Shown one piece after another: positions 16,518-24,240 of a DNA stretch of 43,874 bases; the first letter of the stretch is position 1, and each line of letters begins with the position of its first letter. Origin of the DNA: Curtobacterium oceanosedimentum (GTDB lineage Bacteria; Actinomycetota; Actinomycetes; Actinomycetales; Microbacteriaceae); contig NZ_JAIXIG010000031.1 in the NCBI RefSeq assembly GCF_020297365.1, forward strand, positions 1-43,874, given 5' to 3'. Under the pieces are notes generated by a model, which saw nothing but the letters and a program-made list of their open reading frames with translations, was not told the origin of the DNA and did not search any database. Both the position numbers and the translations under genes were made by a program.

Positions 16518-17540
16518 TCAGGCGCCCTGCGACGAGGTCATCGCGCCCGACGTCGGGGCGAGTTCGGCCGCCTGGCGGAGCGCCTCGATCATGCTAGCGA
16601 CATCGGCCTTGCCGGTGCCCGCGATGTCGAACGCCGTCCCGTGGTCGACCGACGTGCGGATGGCCGGGAGGCCCACCGTGATGTTCACGCCGGCCTCGAT
16701 CCCGAGCACCTTCACGGGGCCGTGGCCCTGGTCGTGGTACATCGCGACGACGAGGTCGTAGTCCCCGCGACCGGCGAGGAAGAACAGGGTGTCGGCAGGC
16801 AGCGGCCCGACGGCGTCGATCCCGTCGGCGCGTGCCGCCTCGACGCCCGGCGCGATCTTCTCTGCCTCTTCGCCGTGGCCGAACAGACCGTTCTCGCCGG
16901 CGTGCGGGTTGATCGCCGCGACACCGATCTTCGGGTGCGGGTTCCCGGCACGGACCAGGGCCTCGTTGCCTCGTCGGATGGTCCGCTCGACCAGCCCGGG
17001 CTCGATCCGCCGGACGGCGTCGATGAGGCCGACGTGGGTGGTCACGTGGATGACCTTCAGCTTCGGGGTCGAGAGCATCATCGAGACCTCGTCGATGCCC
17101 ATGAGCTCCGCGAGCATCTCGGTGTGCCCGGGGAAGACGTGACCGCCGGCGTGCAGGGCCTCCTTGTTCAACGGGGCCGTGCAGATCGCCTGGACCTTCC
17201 CGGCGATCGCTGCCTCGCACGCGACGCGGATGTACTGGAAGGCCGCATCGCCGGCGACCGGCGAGAGCTGCCCCCACGGCAGGTCCTCGGGGAGCAGTCC
17301 GAGGTCAACCACGTCGACGACGCCGTCCTGGTACGTCGCGTCCGCGACGTCCGTGACGACGTTGAACGTGACCTCGACGCCCCGGATCGCCGCGGCCTGT
17401 CGGAGGCGACCGAGGTCGCCGATGACGACCGGCCGACAGACGGCCAGGACGTCCGGTGACACGACGGCCTCGACGACGATCTCTGGGCCGACACCGGCCC
17501 CGTCGCCCATCGTGACGGCGACGATCGGAGTGGCGTTCAT
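16518..17540 (-). CDS. PdxA-family dehydrogenase, probable four-carbon acid phosphate dehydrogenase (PdxA2)
   Basis: The 340-residue protein belongs to the 4-hydroxythreonine-4-phosphate dehydrogenase family: VTMGDGAGVGPEIV at the N-terminus, FPGHTEMLAELMG, and HDQGHGPVKVLG plus DHGTAFDIAGTGKAD. Vitamin B6 PdxA and PdxA2 cannot be told apart by motif alone. The ATG overlaps the stop of the DUF1537 kinase gene (TGATG), and that pairing is the known context of PdxA2, which oxidises and decarboxylates D-threonate- or D-erythronate-4-phosphate to dihydroxyacetone phosphate. I infer the PdxA2 role. Confidence 0.9.
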   Translation of the reverse strand: MNATPIVAVTMGDGAGVGPEIVVEAVVSPDVLAVCRPVVIGDLGRLRQAAAIRGVEVTFNVVTDVADATYQDGVVDVVDLGLLPEDLPWGQLSPVAGDAAFQYIRVACEAAIAGKVQAICTAPLNKEALHAGGHVFPGHTEMLAELMGIDEVSMMLSTPKLKVIHVTTHVGLIDAVRRIEPGLVERTIRRGNEALVRAGNPHPKIGVAAINPHAGENGLFGHGEEAEKIAPGVEAARADGIDAVGPLPADTLFFLAGRGDYDLVVAMYHDQGHGPVKVLGIEAGVNITVGLPAIRTSVDHGTAFDIAGTGKADVASMIEALRQAAELAPTSGAMTSSQGA

Positions 17541-18838
17541 CACAAGTGCTGCCTTTCGGTTCGTGCGGCTGGCGCCGCTTCGACACGGCCTCCGGCTGCG
17601 GGGTGGTCGGTCGAGCCGGCCTGGAGGAACGTGGCGGCGTCGAGCAGGTTGGTGACGGTCCCGAAGCTGCCGGGTCGCGTGACCACGCGGCGACCATCGT
17701 CCGTGCGGGACGCGATGCACCCGGGTTCGACGGCACCTTCCGGCACGATGGTCGTGATCCCGAGGCGGGTGAGCACGGATCGAGCCGTCTCCCCACCGGT
17801 CAGCACCAGGGCGGCACGCCCGCTGATGGCGGCGGCCACGATGCCGAGGCCGTCGGCGAGGCGCCGAGCGAGGTGCGGGAGCGGTTCGTGCCGGTCCTCG
17901 ACGCAGATCGCGGCGCTCCCACTGCGCAACGCGATCCGTGCCGACTGGAGCGCAGGGTGGTCGATGTCGTCGACCTCGCGGCGGTCGACGGCGCGGAGCA
18001 GGACGTCGCGGGGCACCGGCACGACCGGGACACCGTTCGCCGCGAGGACCTCGAGCTGCGCGGTCGCCTCCGCGCTGGCCGTCCCCACGACGAGCAGCAC
18101 GGGCTGACGTCCTGCGGCGAGCAGGGACCGGTCGCCGGGCCCGGTGACGCCCGGGGTGAAGTGCGGCGCTCCGCGGAGGCGGCCGACGGCCGCGGCGATG
18201 CCGCCGGAACCGAGGATCGTGCGGTCGGCGCCGTCGAGCGCCGCTGCGATCCGGTCGAGGTCGTCGTCGGAGACGGCGTCGAGCACGGGGACCTCGCCGG
18301 CGCCGTGCGCCTGGTCGACCGCGGCGAGGACGGCGTCGCCGCCGGCACGGACGACCGCGAGCGGGACGGACCGGGCTCGCTGTCCGACGGCAGCCAGCGG
18401 ACCGGGGACGACCCGGGCCTCCAGGCCGTGCAGTCCTGCGTCCGCCACCGGTCTGCCGTGCACGAGGAGCCGACCGTCGACGACCGTCCGTCCGAGTGCC
18501 GGGAGCGCGGAGGCGACCACGACGTGCGCACCGGCGTCGGTGAGCCCGTCGACGACGTCTCCCACGCCACCGCGCAGCAGCGAATCGGTCTTCACCAGCC
18601 GGACCGGCGCTCCTGCCGCACGCATCCGCAGCGCTGCCTGCGCGACGGCGGCGCGGCGCGAGTCCGGGTCGAGCGCTCGTGTGTCGCAGTCGAGGACGAC
18701 ATCGGACGAGGAGCGCGCGACGTGCTCGAGCGCCGCGGGGAGCGTGAGGGCGACGGTCGCCGACCCGTTGCCGAGGACCGCGGCGACCTCGGCCGCTCCG
18801 GACAGGTCGTCAGCGATCGCGGCGAGGCGGTACGACAT
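17540..18838 (-). CDS. Four-carbon acid sugar kinase family protein (DUF1537)
   Basis: The 432-residue protein begins LAAIADDLSGAAEVAAVL, the DDxSG sugar-acid-binding motif of DUF1537. It continues with VKTDSLLRGGVGD and a C-terminal nucleotide-binding part (ALVLTGGETARSVLTRLGI, then EPGCIAS). The family phosphorylates C4 acid sugars such as threonate, erythronate or their 2-keto or oxo forms. The ATG at 18838 follows AGGAGGGG at good spacing. It is the first gene of the leftward operon and is translationally coupled to the dehydrogenase gene. Confidence 0.92.
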   Translation of the reverse strand: MSYRLAAIADDLSGAAEVAAVLGNGSATVALTLPAALEHVARSSSDVVLDCDTRALDPDSRRAAVAQAALRMRAAGAPVRLVKTDSLLRGGVGDVVDGLTDAGAHVVVASALPALGRTVVDGRLLVHGRPVADAGLHGLEARVVPGPLAAVGQRARSVPLAVVRAGGDAVLAAVDQAHGAGEVPVLDAVSDDDLDRIAAALDGADRTILGSGGIAAAVGRLRGAPHFTPGVTGPGDRSLLAAGRQPVLLVVGTASAEATAQLEVLAANGVPVVPVPRDVLLRAVDRREVDDIDHPALQSARIALRSGSAAICVEDRHEPLPHLARRLADGLGIVAAAISGRAALVLTGGETARSVLTRLGITTIVPEGAVEPGCIASRTDDGRRVVTRPGSFGTVTNLLDAATFLQAGSTDHPAAGGRVEAAPAARTERQHL

Positions 18839-18883
18839 CGGACCCCTCCTCGGGCTCGGTGGCCGGTGCCGCCGGGTGCCGGC

Positions 18884-18927
18884 AGCGTGCACGAAACACG
18901 CTAGATGACTTGCGTGAAACACGCAAG
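18884..18927. promoter_or_regulatory. Double palindromic operator, probable DeoR sites
   Basis: CTTGCGTGAAACACGCAAG (18909-18927) is a perfect palindrome with 8-bp arms around AAA. Just left, AGCGTG (18884-18889) and CACGCT (18897-18902) form a second inverted repeat sharing the CGAAACACGC half. They lie between the divergent kinase and aldo/keto reductase genes, so one repressor could close both directions. Similar sites precede the sialidase-like gene. Confidence 0.75.
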
Positions 18928-19004
18928 AGTGGTGTGCTCGAAGCGGTTGAACCGCGGGCACCCTGACACGGGTCGTCTCGTGGTGCCCAAATGAGAGGAA
19001 CCCT

Positions 19005-19976
19005 GTGCGTGACATCGACATCCGAGGCCGCCGGCTCGCCCCCGCCGTCCTCGGCACCATGACCTTCGGCGACAGCGTCGACGAGCCCACGGCAGCCGAG
19101 ATGGTCGACCGCTTCCTGGCGGCCGGCGGGACCGGCATCGACACCGCGAACGGGTACGCCGGCGGCCGCAGTGAAGAGATCCTCGGATCGGTCCTCGCCG
19201 GACGTCGTGACGACGTCGTGCTCGCGACGAAGGTCGGCATCCCGAACCCGGACGCCGAGGGCGCCGCTCCCCTGTCCGCCGAGGCGATCGACCGGTGCGT
19301 GCGCGCGAGTCTGCGGCGGCTCCGGACGGACCACGTCGACGTGCTCTACCTGCACCAGCCCGACCGGTCGACCCCGGCTGAGGAGACGCTCGCCGCCGTG
19401 CGGACGCTCGTCGAATCCGGGTCGGTCGGCGCCTGGGGCATCTCGAACTTCTCCGCGTGGCAGATCGCGGAACTGGGGCACACGGCCACGGCACTCGGGC
19501 TCGACGCACCCGTCCTCGGACAGCAGGTCTACAGCGTGATCGCCACCCGGATCGACGACGAGTACGCCGAGTACGCCGGGAGCACCGGTCTCGGGACGGT
19601 CGTCTACAACCCGCTCGGCGGCGGGCTCCTCACGGGCAAGCACCGCCCGGAGGAGCAGCCGGCGGCAGGGCGGTTCGGGTCCTCCCCCCTCGCCGGCATG
19701 TACCGCAGCCGGTACTGGAACGACGAGGTCTTCGCCGCCGTGGAGCAGCTCCGCTCGATCGCCGAGGGCTCGGGGATCCCGATGGCCGAGCTCGCACTGC
19801 GGTGGACCTTCGGCCGTCCCGTCGTCGACGCGGTCCTGGTCGGCGGCTCGCGGCTCGCGAACATCGAGGCGAACCTCACCGCACTGGCCGCGGGCGCGCT
19901 GCCCGACGACGTGCAGCAGGCCGTCGACGATGTCTCCGCCGCACTCCGCGGCCCGATGCCCGGCTACAACCGCTGA
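19005..19976 (+). CDS. Aldo/keto reductase in the sugar-acid locus
   Basis: The 323-residue AKR shows the tetrad Asp/Tyr in IDTANGYAGG, Lys in LATKVG and His in LYLHQPD, and a cofactor segment VGGSRLANIEAN. The GTG start follows GAGAGGA. It is transcribed away from the kinase operon across the shared double operator and converges on the aldolase gene over a strong terminator. Its place in the locus suggests it reduces an aldehyde or keto acid made by the aldolase (inferred). It is only a distant relative of the AKR at 2312. Confidence 0.92.
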   Translation: MRDIDIRGRRLAPAVLGTMTFGDSVDEPTAAEMVDRFLAAGGTGIDTANGYAGGRSEEILGSVLAGRRDDVVLATKVGIPNPDAEGAAPLSAEAIDRCVRASLRRLRTDHVDVLYLHQPDRSTPAEETLAAVRTLVESGSVGAWGISNFSAWQIAELGHTATALGLDAPVLGQQVYSVIATRIDDEYAEYAGSTGLGTVVYNPLGGGLLTGKHRPEEQPAAGRFGSSPLAGMYRSRYWNDEVFAAVEQLRSIAEGSGIPMAELALRWTFGRPVVDAVLVGGSRLANIEANLTALAAGALPDDVQQAVDDVSAALRGPMPGYNR

Positions 19977-19986
19977 CGCGACCGTC

Positions 19987-20034
19987 GACGGGCTGGAGGC
20001 TCGGTGCCGGCTGGCACCGAGCCTCCAGCCCGTC
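19987..20034. terminator. Perfect 22-bp hairpin, bidirectional terminator
   Basis: Arms 19987-20008 and 20013-20034 pair perfectly over 22 bp around the loop GGCT; the arm holds the GGAGGC core. It sits between the convergent aldo/keto reductase and aldolase genes and is the strongest hairpin I found in the window. Confidence 0.9.
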
Positions 20035-20058
20035 TCGTGGTCGCGGTGGCGCAGCGCC

Positions 20059-20955
20059 TCAGCCCAGGCCCGCCGCCTGGTCGGCGCGCACGGTCTCGGT
20101 GATCTTCTCGAGGGCGGCGGCGTCGAGCAGGTTGAAGGGCGCACGGCAGGGGCCGACGGCCTGGCCTGCCGCGTTGGTGGCCGCCTTGACGATGGTGTTC
20201 GGGTTGCCGAGCGTGAACAGGTTGCGCAGCGGACGGATGGACGCCTGTGCCGCGCGAGCACCGTCGAGGTCGCCTGCCGCCCACTTCTGTGAGATCTCGA
20301 CCATGGTCCGGGGGTAGACGTTCGCGACTGCGGTGATGCCGCCCGCGCCACCGGCCTGCAGCGTCGGCAGGACCAGCGAGTCGGTCCCGGCGAGCACGGC
20401 GAAGTGCTCGGGATCGGTCAGCTCGATGAGCTGCAGGATCGCGTCGAAGTTGCCCGACGAGTCCTTCACACCCGCGATGTTGTCGATCTCCGCCAGCCGT
20501 GCGACGGTCGCGGGAGTGATGGTGTTCCCGGTCCGCGCGGGGATGTTGTAGATGAGCACCGGGATCTCGACGGCCTCGGCGACCACCGCGAAGTGCCGGT
20601 ACAGCTCGTCCTGCGAGGCCGCCGCGAAGTAGGGCGTGATGACGGAGAGCACGTCGGCACCGGCCGCCTGCATGCGCTGGGCGATGCGAACCGTCTCCTT
20701 CGTCCCGACGGCACCGGCCCCGCCGTAGACGGGGACGCGGCCCGCGGTGGCGTCGACGACCGTCTCGAGCACGGCGAGCCGCTCGTCCTCGGTCTGCTGG
20801 AAGAACTCGCCGTTGGTCCCGAGGCAGAAGACGCCGTCGGCGCCCGCTCGGACGGCGCGGTCGGTGTGCGCGCGCATCTGGTCGAGGTCGAGCGACTCGT
20901 CGTCGTGGAACGGGGTGACGAGCGCGTGGATGCTGCCGCTGATCGTGGTGGTCAC
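20059..20955 (-). CDS. DapA/NanA-family aldolase (dihydrodipicolinate synthase superfamily)
   Basis: The 298-residue TIM-barrel class I aldolase has GTNGEFFQQT (the GTTGE/GSTGE position), the Tyr-Arg motif IYNIPARTGNT, and the Schiff-base Lys in IAGVKDSSG. Family members condense or cleave pyruvate with an aldehyde: DapA, NanA, KDG aldolase and others. With a kinase, a PdxA2-type enzyme and a sialidase-like protein nearby, cleavage of a 2-keto-3-deoxy sugar acid is more likely than lysine synthesis. The GTG start has AAGGAG 8 bases upstream. It is the last gene of the four-gene leftward operon. Confidence 0.92.
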   Translation of the reverse strand: MTTTISGSIHALVTPFHDDESLDLDQMRAHTDRAVRAGADGVFCLGTNGEFFQQTEDERLAVLETVVDATAGRVPVYGGAGAVGTKETVRIAQRMQAAGADVLSVITPYFAAASQDELYRHFAVVAEAVEIPVLIYNIPARTGNTITPATVARLAEIDNIAGVKDSSGNFDAILQLIELTDPEHFAVLAGTDSLVLPTLQAGGAGGITAVANVYPRTMVEISQKWAAGDLDGARAAQASIRPLRNLFTLGNPNTIVKAATNAAGQAVGPCRAPFNLLDAAALEKITETVRADQAAGLG

Positions 20956-21001
20956 TGCAGGTGCTCCTTGTCGGCTGGGTGGCCGGGCGGTCGGATGGTG
21001 G

Positions 21002-21358
21002 TCAGGGACGGGGGTGCTGCATCACGTGCACGGCGAAGCCGCCGAACTCGCCCGCGAGGTAGATGTTCTGCAGACGCCCGTCGTCGAAGTGAGCGGCGGT
21101 CTCCTGGTCGAAGCCGAAGCCCTTCTCGGTGAGTTCCTCGACCGCTGCGTCGAGGTCACCGGTCGACATCCCGATGTGGCCGTGCGTCCCGAGGTACTGC
21201 GACCGCACGCACTCGAAGAAGGTGCCGGCGAACTCGGACTTCTTCCCCTGGCGGGGATCGAGGTTGAACATGAGGCAGAACAGGTCGCACAGTTCCTGCG
21301 CCGCTGCTGCGTCGGGGTTGTTGATGCCCACGTGTGCGAGCTCGAAGGTGTTCTTCAC
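21002..21358 (-). CDS. Stand-alone VOC protein resembling the KDPG-aldolase C-terminal domain
   Basis: The 118-residue protein starts FELAHVGINNPD and has FCLMFNLDPRQGKKSEFAG, YLGTHGHIGMSTGDLDAAVE and IYLAGEFGGFAVHVMQ. From memory this closely follows the VOC domain fused to the C-terminus of some Firmicutes 2-dehydro-3-deoxyphosphogluconate aldolases. As a separate gene between an aldolase and a transporter, it may bind or process the keto-deoxy acid intermediate. Glyoxalase-like activity is another option. The gene is 46 bases from both neighbours in the operon. Confidence 0.8.
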   Translation of the reverse strand: MKNTFELAHVGINNPDAAAAQELCDLFCLMFNLDPRQGKKSEFAGTFFECVRSQYLGTHGHIGMSTGDLDAAVEELTEKGFGFDQETAAHFDDGRLQNIYLAGEFGGFAVHVMQHPRP

Positions 21359-21404
21359 GGGGTCCTCGGTGTCTGGGGTGGTCGATCGTGTCCTGGCGAC
21401 GCGG

Positions 21405-22844
21405 TCACATCGGGAACAGCAGGAGCGCGCCGGCGGTCAGGGCGAGCAGACGGATGACGTACATCGGGATGGTGAACTTCCAGAACTGGATCAGCGAGTA
21501 CTTCCCGACGCCCATCACCATCGCGGGGAGCCCGTCGATCGGCAGGAAGTGTCCGTTCCATCCGGAGATGACGATGGCGACCGCCGCGGCGGCAGGGTCG
21601 AGGTCGAGGCTGACGCAGGTCGCGATCGCCAGCGGCGCGAAGACGTACACCGTGCCGATGGTCGACCCCGTGAGGGTCGCGAGCACGCTCGTCAGGACGC
21701 AGAACGCGAACACCAGCAGGAAGGGACTGACGTTGCCGCCGAGCAGTCCTGCGACGGACTCCCCGACGAGCTTCGTCAGTCCGGTCGCGCCGAGCGCCTC
21801 CGCGATGCCGATGACGCCGGCGGACATGATGATGATCGGCTGGCTGATGGCGTCGCGGATCTCGGTGAAGTCCAGGACCTTCATCACCAGGAGGAGCGCC
21901 ACGGAGAGCCCCGTGATCGCGTAGCCCGCATCGCCGATGTAGCTGTACGAGATCATGCCGGCGATGGCCAGGACGAAGCAGGCGTAGGTCGCCAGCTGCT
22001 TCCGACGGTCCAGCGTCGGCGCAGTCACCGTGGCGGTCGCGCTCGACGAGGCGGTCGCGGTCGCGTTCGCCTCGGCGGCGTGGGGGCCCGGTGCCGCAGG
22101 GTCGCTCGCCGGGCCGTCGTGCGCTCCGGGGCGGTCGGACGCTGCGGCGCCGGTCGGACGAGCACCGGCCAGAGCCGGCTCCTTCGCGTCCGTCGCGCTC
22201 GCGGTGCCGGACTCCTCGTCGGTGATCGCGTGGTCGGGCAGCAGACGGTACGCGATGAGGCACCACACGAGGAACCCGAGGCTGAGCACGAGGTTGACGA
22301 TCGAGAACCGGACCAGGTCGATGTTCTCCCGGACGCCGGTCGCTTCGAGCACCGCGACGACGATGCCGTACTGCAGCGCCACGTTGAACGGGAGCATCGG
22401 GTGGTTCGCGGCGAAGCCGGCCGGCATGAGGACCTTCGACGGCGGCAACTTCTTGTTGTACGCGAGCGTCGACAGCAGGCCGATCACCAGCACGTAGTAG
22501 GCCGTGGACCCCGTGCCGAAGATGCTGCACCCCAGCATGACGAAGACGATGATGAGGACGTAGGCCCGGAACCCGCCCTTCGTGCCGAGTCGCGTGATCA
22601 TCCGTTTGAAGCCCGAGACGAGGTCGGTCTTCTGCAACGCGGCGATCACCGCCATGAACGAGGCGAGCATGATGATCGTCGCGTTCGCGAACCCGCTGAA
22701 GGCGACGTTGATCGGCACGACGCCGAAGACCACCATCAACAGGCAGGCGATCAACGGCGGCACACCGAACGGCAGGCGGTCGATCATGATCAGCACGATC
22801 ATGAAGACGGTGATCGCGAGGGCGAAGACCATGGGGAGGGTCAT
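21405..22844 (-). CDS. SLC13/DASS-type anion permease
   Basis: The 479-residue membrane protein has about 11-12 hydrophobic segments, with DRLPFGVPPLIACLLMVVFG, FANATIIMLASFMAVIAAL and FGTGSTAYYVLVIG in the first half and STIGTVYVFAPLAIATCV in the second. A cytosolic loop of about 70 residues, rich in Ala, Thr and Pro, separates the halves. The fold matches the divalent anion:sodium symporter/GntP-like superfamily; relatives take up di- and tricarboxylates or gluconates. The ATG overlaps the stop of the sialidase-like gene (ATGA). It probably imports the substrate of this locus. Confidence 0.85.
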   Translation of the reverse strand: MTLPMVFALAITVFMIVLIMIDRLPFGVPPLIACLLMVVFGVVPINVAFSGFANATIIMLASFMAVIAALQKTDLVSGFKRMITRLGTKGGFRAYVLIIVFVMLGCSIFGTGSTAYYVLVIGLLSTLAYNKKLPPSKVLMPAGFAANHPMLPFNVALQYGIVVAVLEATGVRENIDLVRFSIVNLVLSLGFLVWCLIAYRLLPDHAITDEESGTASATDAKEPALAGARPTGAAASDRPGAHDGPASDPAAPGPHAAEANATATASSSATATVTAPTLDRRKQLATYACFVLAIAGMISYSYIGDAGYAITGLSVALLLVMKVLDFTEIRDAISQPIIIMSAGVIGIAEALGATGLTKLVGESVAGLLGGNVSPFLLVFAFCVLTSVLATLTGSTIGTVYVFAPLAIATCVSLDLDPAAAAVAIVISGWNGHFLPIDGLPAMVMGVGKYSLIQFWKFTIPMYVIRLLALTAGALLLFPM

Positions 22845-24079
22845 GCTCGCTGCTCCTTCGCAGAGAGGTCCGGACCGGCGGAGGTGGACGGCGTCGACAC
22901 GATCGCAGCGAGGACGTCAGCGGGCAGGTACACGTGCTTGATCGACTTGCGGTGCCAGGTGTAGGCGATGTGCAGTCCCCCGGCCGGGTCGGGGAGCACC
23001 GAGGGGTAGGACAACTCGCGGTTGCGGCTCTCGCGACTGTTGTTCGACAGGCAGTACCCGTCGCCGTTCTCGATGTCGTAGGCGGTCGGCCAGGACCGCC
23101 CGTCCGGGCTCGAGACCACGAGCGTCATCGGCGCCCGCGGCGCACCCCAGAACGCGCTCGGTCCGTCGGCGTCGAACGTGGGTTCGGCGACGTGCTCGCC
23201 GCTGTCGGCTGCGAGGCCCTCGTCGTCGATCTCGTCGTACAGGGAGACCCGGCGGCTCGTCGCGTCGTCCTTGCTCGAGTGGTTCATCACCATCGCGATC
23301 CGGCCGTCGTCGAGGGTACGAGCCTGGATCGAGGAGTTGTTGTTCGGCAGGTCGATCGGACGGCACGGCTCCCACGTCATCCCGCCGTCCGCCGAGGTCG
23401 ACTCGTACACGTGGTCCGCCCAGCGGGAGCGGAAGCACGCCCAGAGCACGCCGTCCTCGCGCGGCACGATGTTCATGTGCACACACCCGGTCGACTCGGG
23501 CACGGCGACCTCGGACCAGGTCTCCCCGCCGTCGTCCGAGTACCAGACCGACGCGGTGTCGTCGTTGCCGACCCACTTCTCGCCGGGCACCGTCCGGCAG
23601 TTGAACACCGGGAGCAGGATCCGCCCGCTGTCGAGCACGACCGGCGACTGCCGCACGAACACGCCGACCGGTGCATCGCGGCCGAGCAACGGGGCCGGCT
23701 CCCCCCAGGTCGCACCGCCGTCGTGGGAGATCCGTCGCCGCACCTCGGACGTGTCCTGGTTCCCGGCGATCTGCGCGGTGTACAGCAGCCAGACGGCACC
23801 GTCCGGCGCGGTGAAGAGGATCGGGTTCTGCTCGGAACGCGCACTGTCGAAGCTCAACTGGACGGGCTCGAGCCAGCGATCCGTGCCGGCGGGGAGCCGC
23901 GACAGGTGGACGGAGATGTCGGAGACGCCCTCCTGGGTGCCTCCGAACCAGACACAGGCGAGGTCTCCCCCGGGCAGGAAGGCGAGGTTGGCCGCGTGGC
24001 ACTGCACCGTCGGTGTCGGGAGGAGCGCTTCGGCGCCCCCGTCGGATCGGGCTCGCAACAGGCCGTCGAAGTCACGCAT
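22841..24079 (-). CDS. Sialidase-like (BNR repeat) protein, no signal peptide
   Basis: The 412-residue protein is a predicted six-bladed beta-propeller with three Asp boxes: SHDGGATW, SDDGGETW and SADGGMTW. The N-terminus has CHAANLAFLPGGDLACVWFG, then GTQEGVSDISVHL, the pattern of the BNR_2 family. No signal peptide or lipobox precedes it, so it should be cytosolic. I do not see a clear sialidase RIP motif, so genuine sialidase activity is not supported. The ATG at 24079 has GGAGGA upstream. It is the first gene of the operon with permease, VOC protein and aldolase; it may release or isomerise an imported keto-deoxy acid glycoside. Confidence 0.85.
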   Translation of the reverse strand: MRDFDGLLRARSDGGAEALLPTPTVQCHAANLAFLPGGDLACVWFGGTQEGVSDISVHLSRLPAGTDRWLEPVQLSFDSARSEQNPILFTAPDGAVWLLYTAQIAGNQDTSEVRRRISHDGGATWGEPAPLLGRDAPVGVFVRQSPVVLDSGRILLPVFNCRTVPGEKWVGNDDTASVWYSDDGGETWSEVAVPESTGCVHMNIVPREDGVLWACFRSRWADHVYESTSADGGMTWEPCRPIDLPNNNSSIQARTLDDGRIAMVMNHSSKDDATSRRVSLYDEIDDEGLAADSGEHVAEPTFDADGPSAFWGAPRAPMTLVVSSPDGRSWPTAYDIENGDGYCLSNNSRESRNRELSYPSVLPDPAGGLHIAYTWHRKSIKHVYLPADVLAAIVSTPSTSAGPDLSAKEQRA

Positions 24080-24147
24080 GCGGGGTCCTCCAGTCGACGT
24101 TGACGGTGGGCACCGATGGATCGGCGCTGAGCGATCATCCTGACAGA

Positions 24148-24166
24148 CTTGCTCGAAGTGCGCAAT
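24148..24166. promoter_or_regulatory. Probable DeoR-type operator upstream of the sialidase-like operon
   Basis: CTTGCTCGAAGTGCGCAAT matches the perfect palindrome at 18909-18927 at 12 of 19 positions, including both outer half-sites (CTTGC and CGCAA). It lies 69 bases before the operon's start codon. Control of both transcription units by one regulator is inferred. Confidence 0.6.
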
Positions 24167-24222
24167 GTCGATGCGCGTCGCGCGCATACTCGCGCTGTGG
24201 CACTGGGGGGAACACGCCGCGG

Positions 24223-24240
24223 CTGCTCGAAGTACGCGAT
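24223..24240. promoter_or_regulatory. Second operator-like copy upstream of the sialidase-like operon
   Basis: CTGCTCGAAGTACGCGAT shares GCTCGAAGT and the following CGC with the site at 24148-24166, one base shorter at the left. The pair mirrors the double site at the divergent promoter (18884-18927), as expected for a tetrameric or looping DeoR protein. Confidence 0.5.

Noticed and set aside
16518..17540. Vitamin B6 biosynthesis role for the PdxA-family protein
   Set aside because: It is translationally coupled to a DUF1537 kinase gene inside a catabolic operon, the known setting of PdxA2; the residues alone do not decide.
22841..24079. Calling the Asp-box protein a true exo-alpha-sialidase
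   Set aside because: There is no signal peptide or evident RIP/Arg-triad motif, and no NanE/NanK-type sialic acid genes are in the locus.
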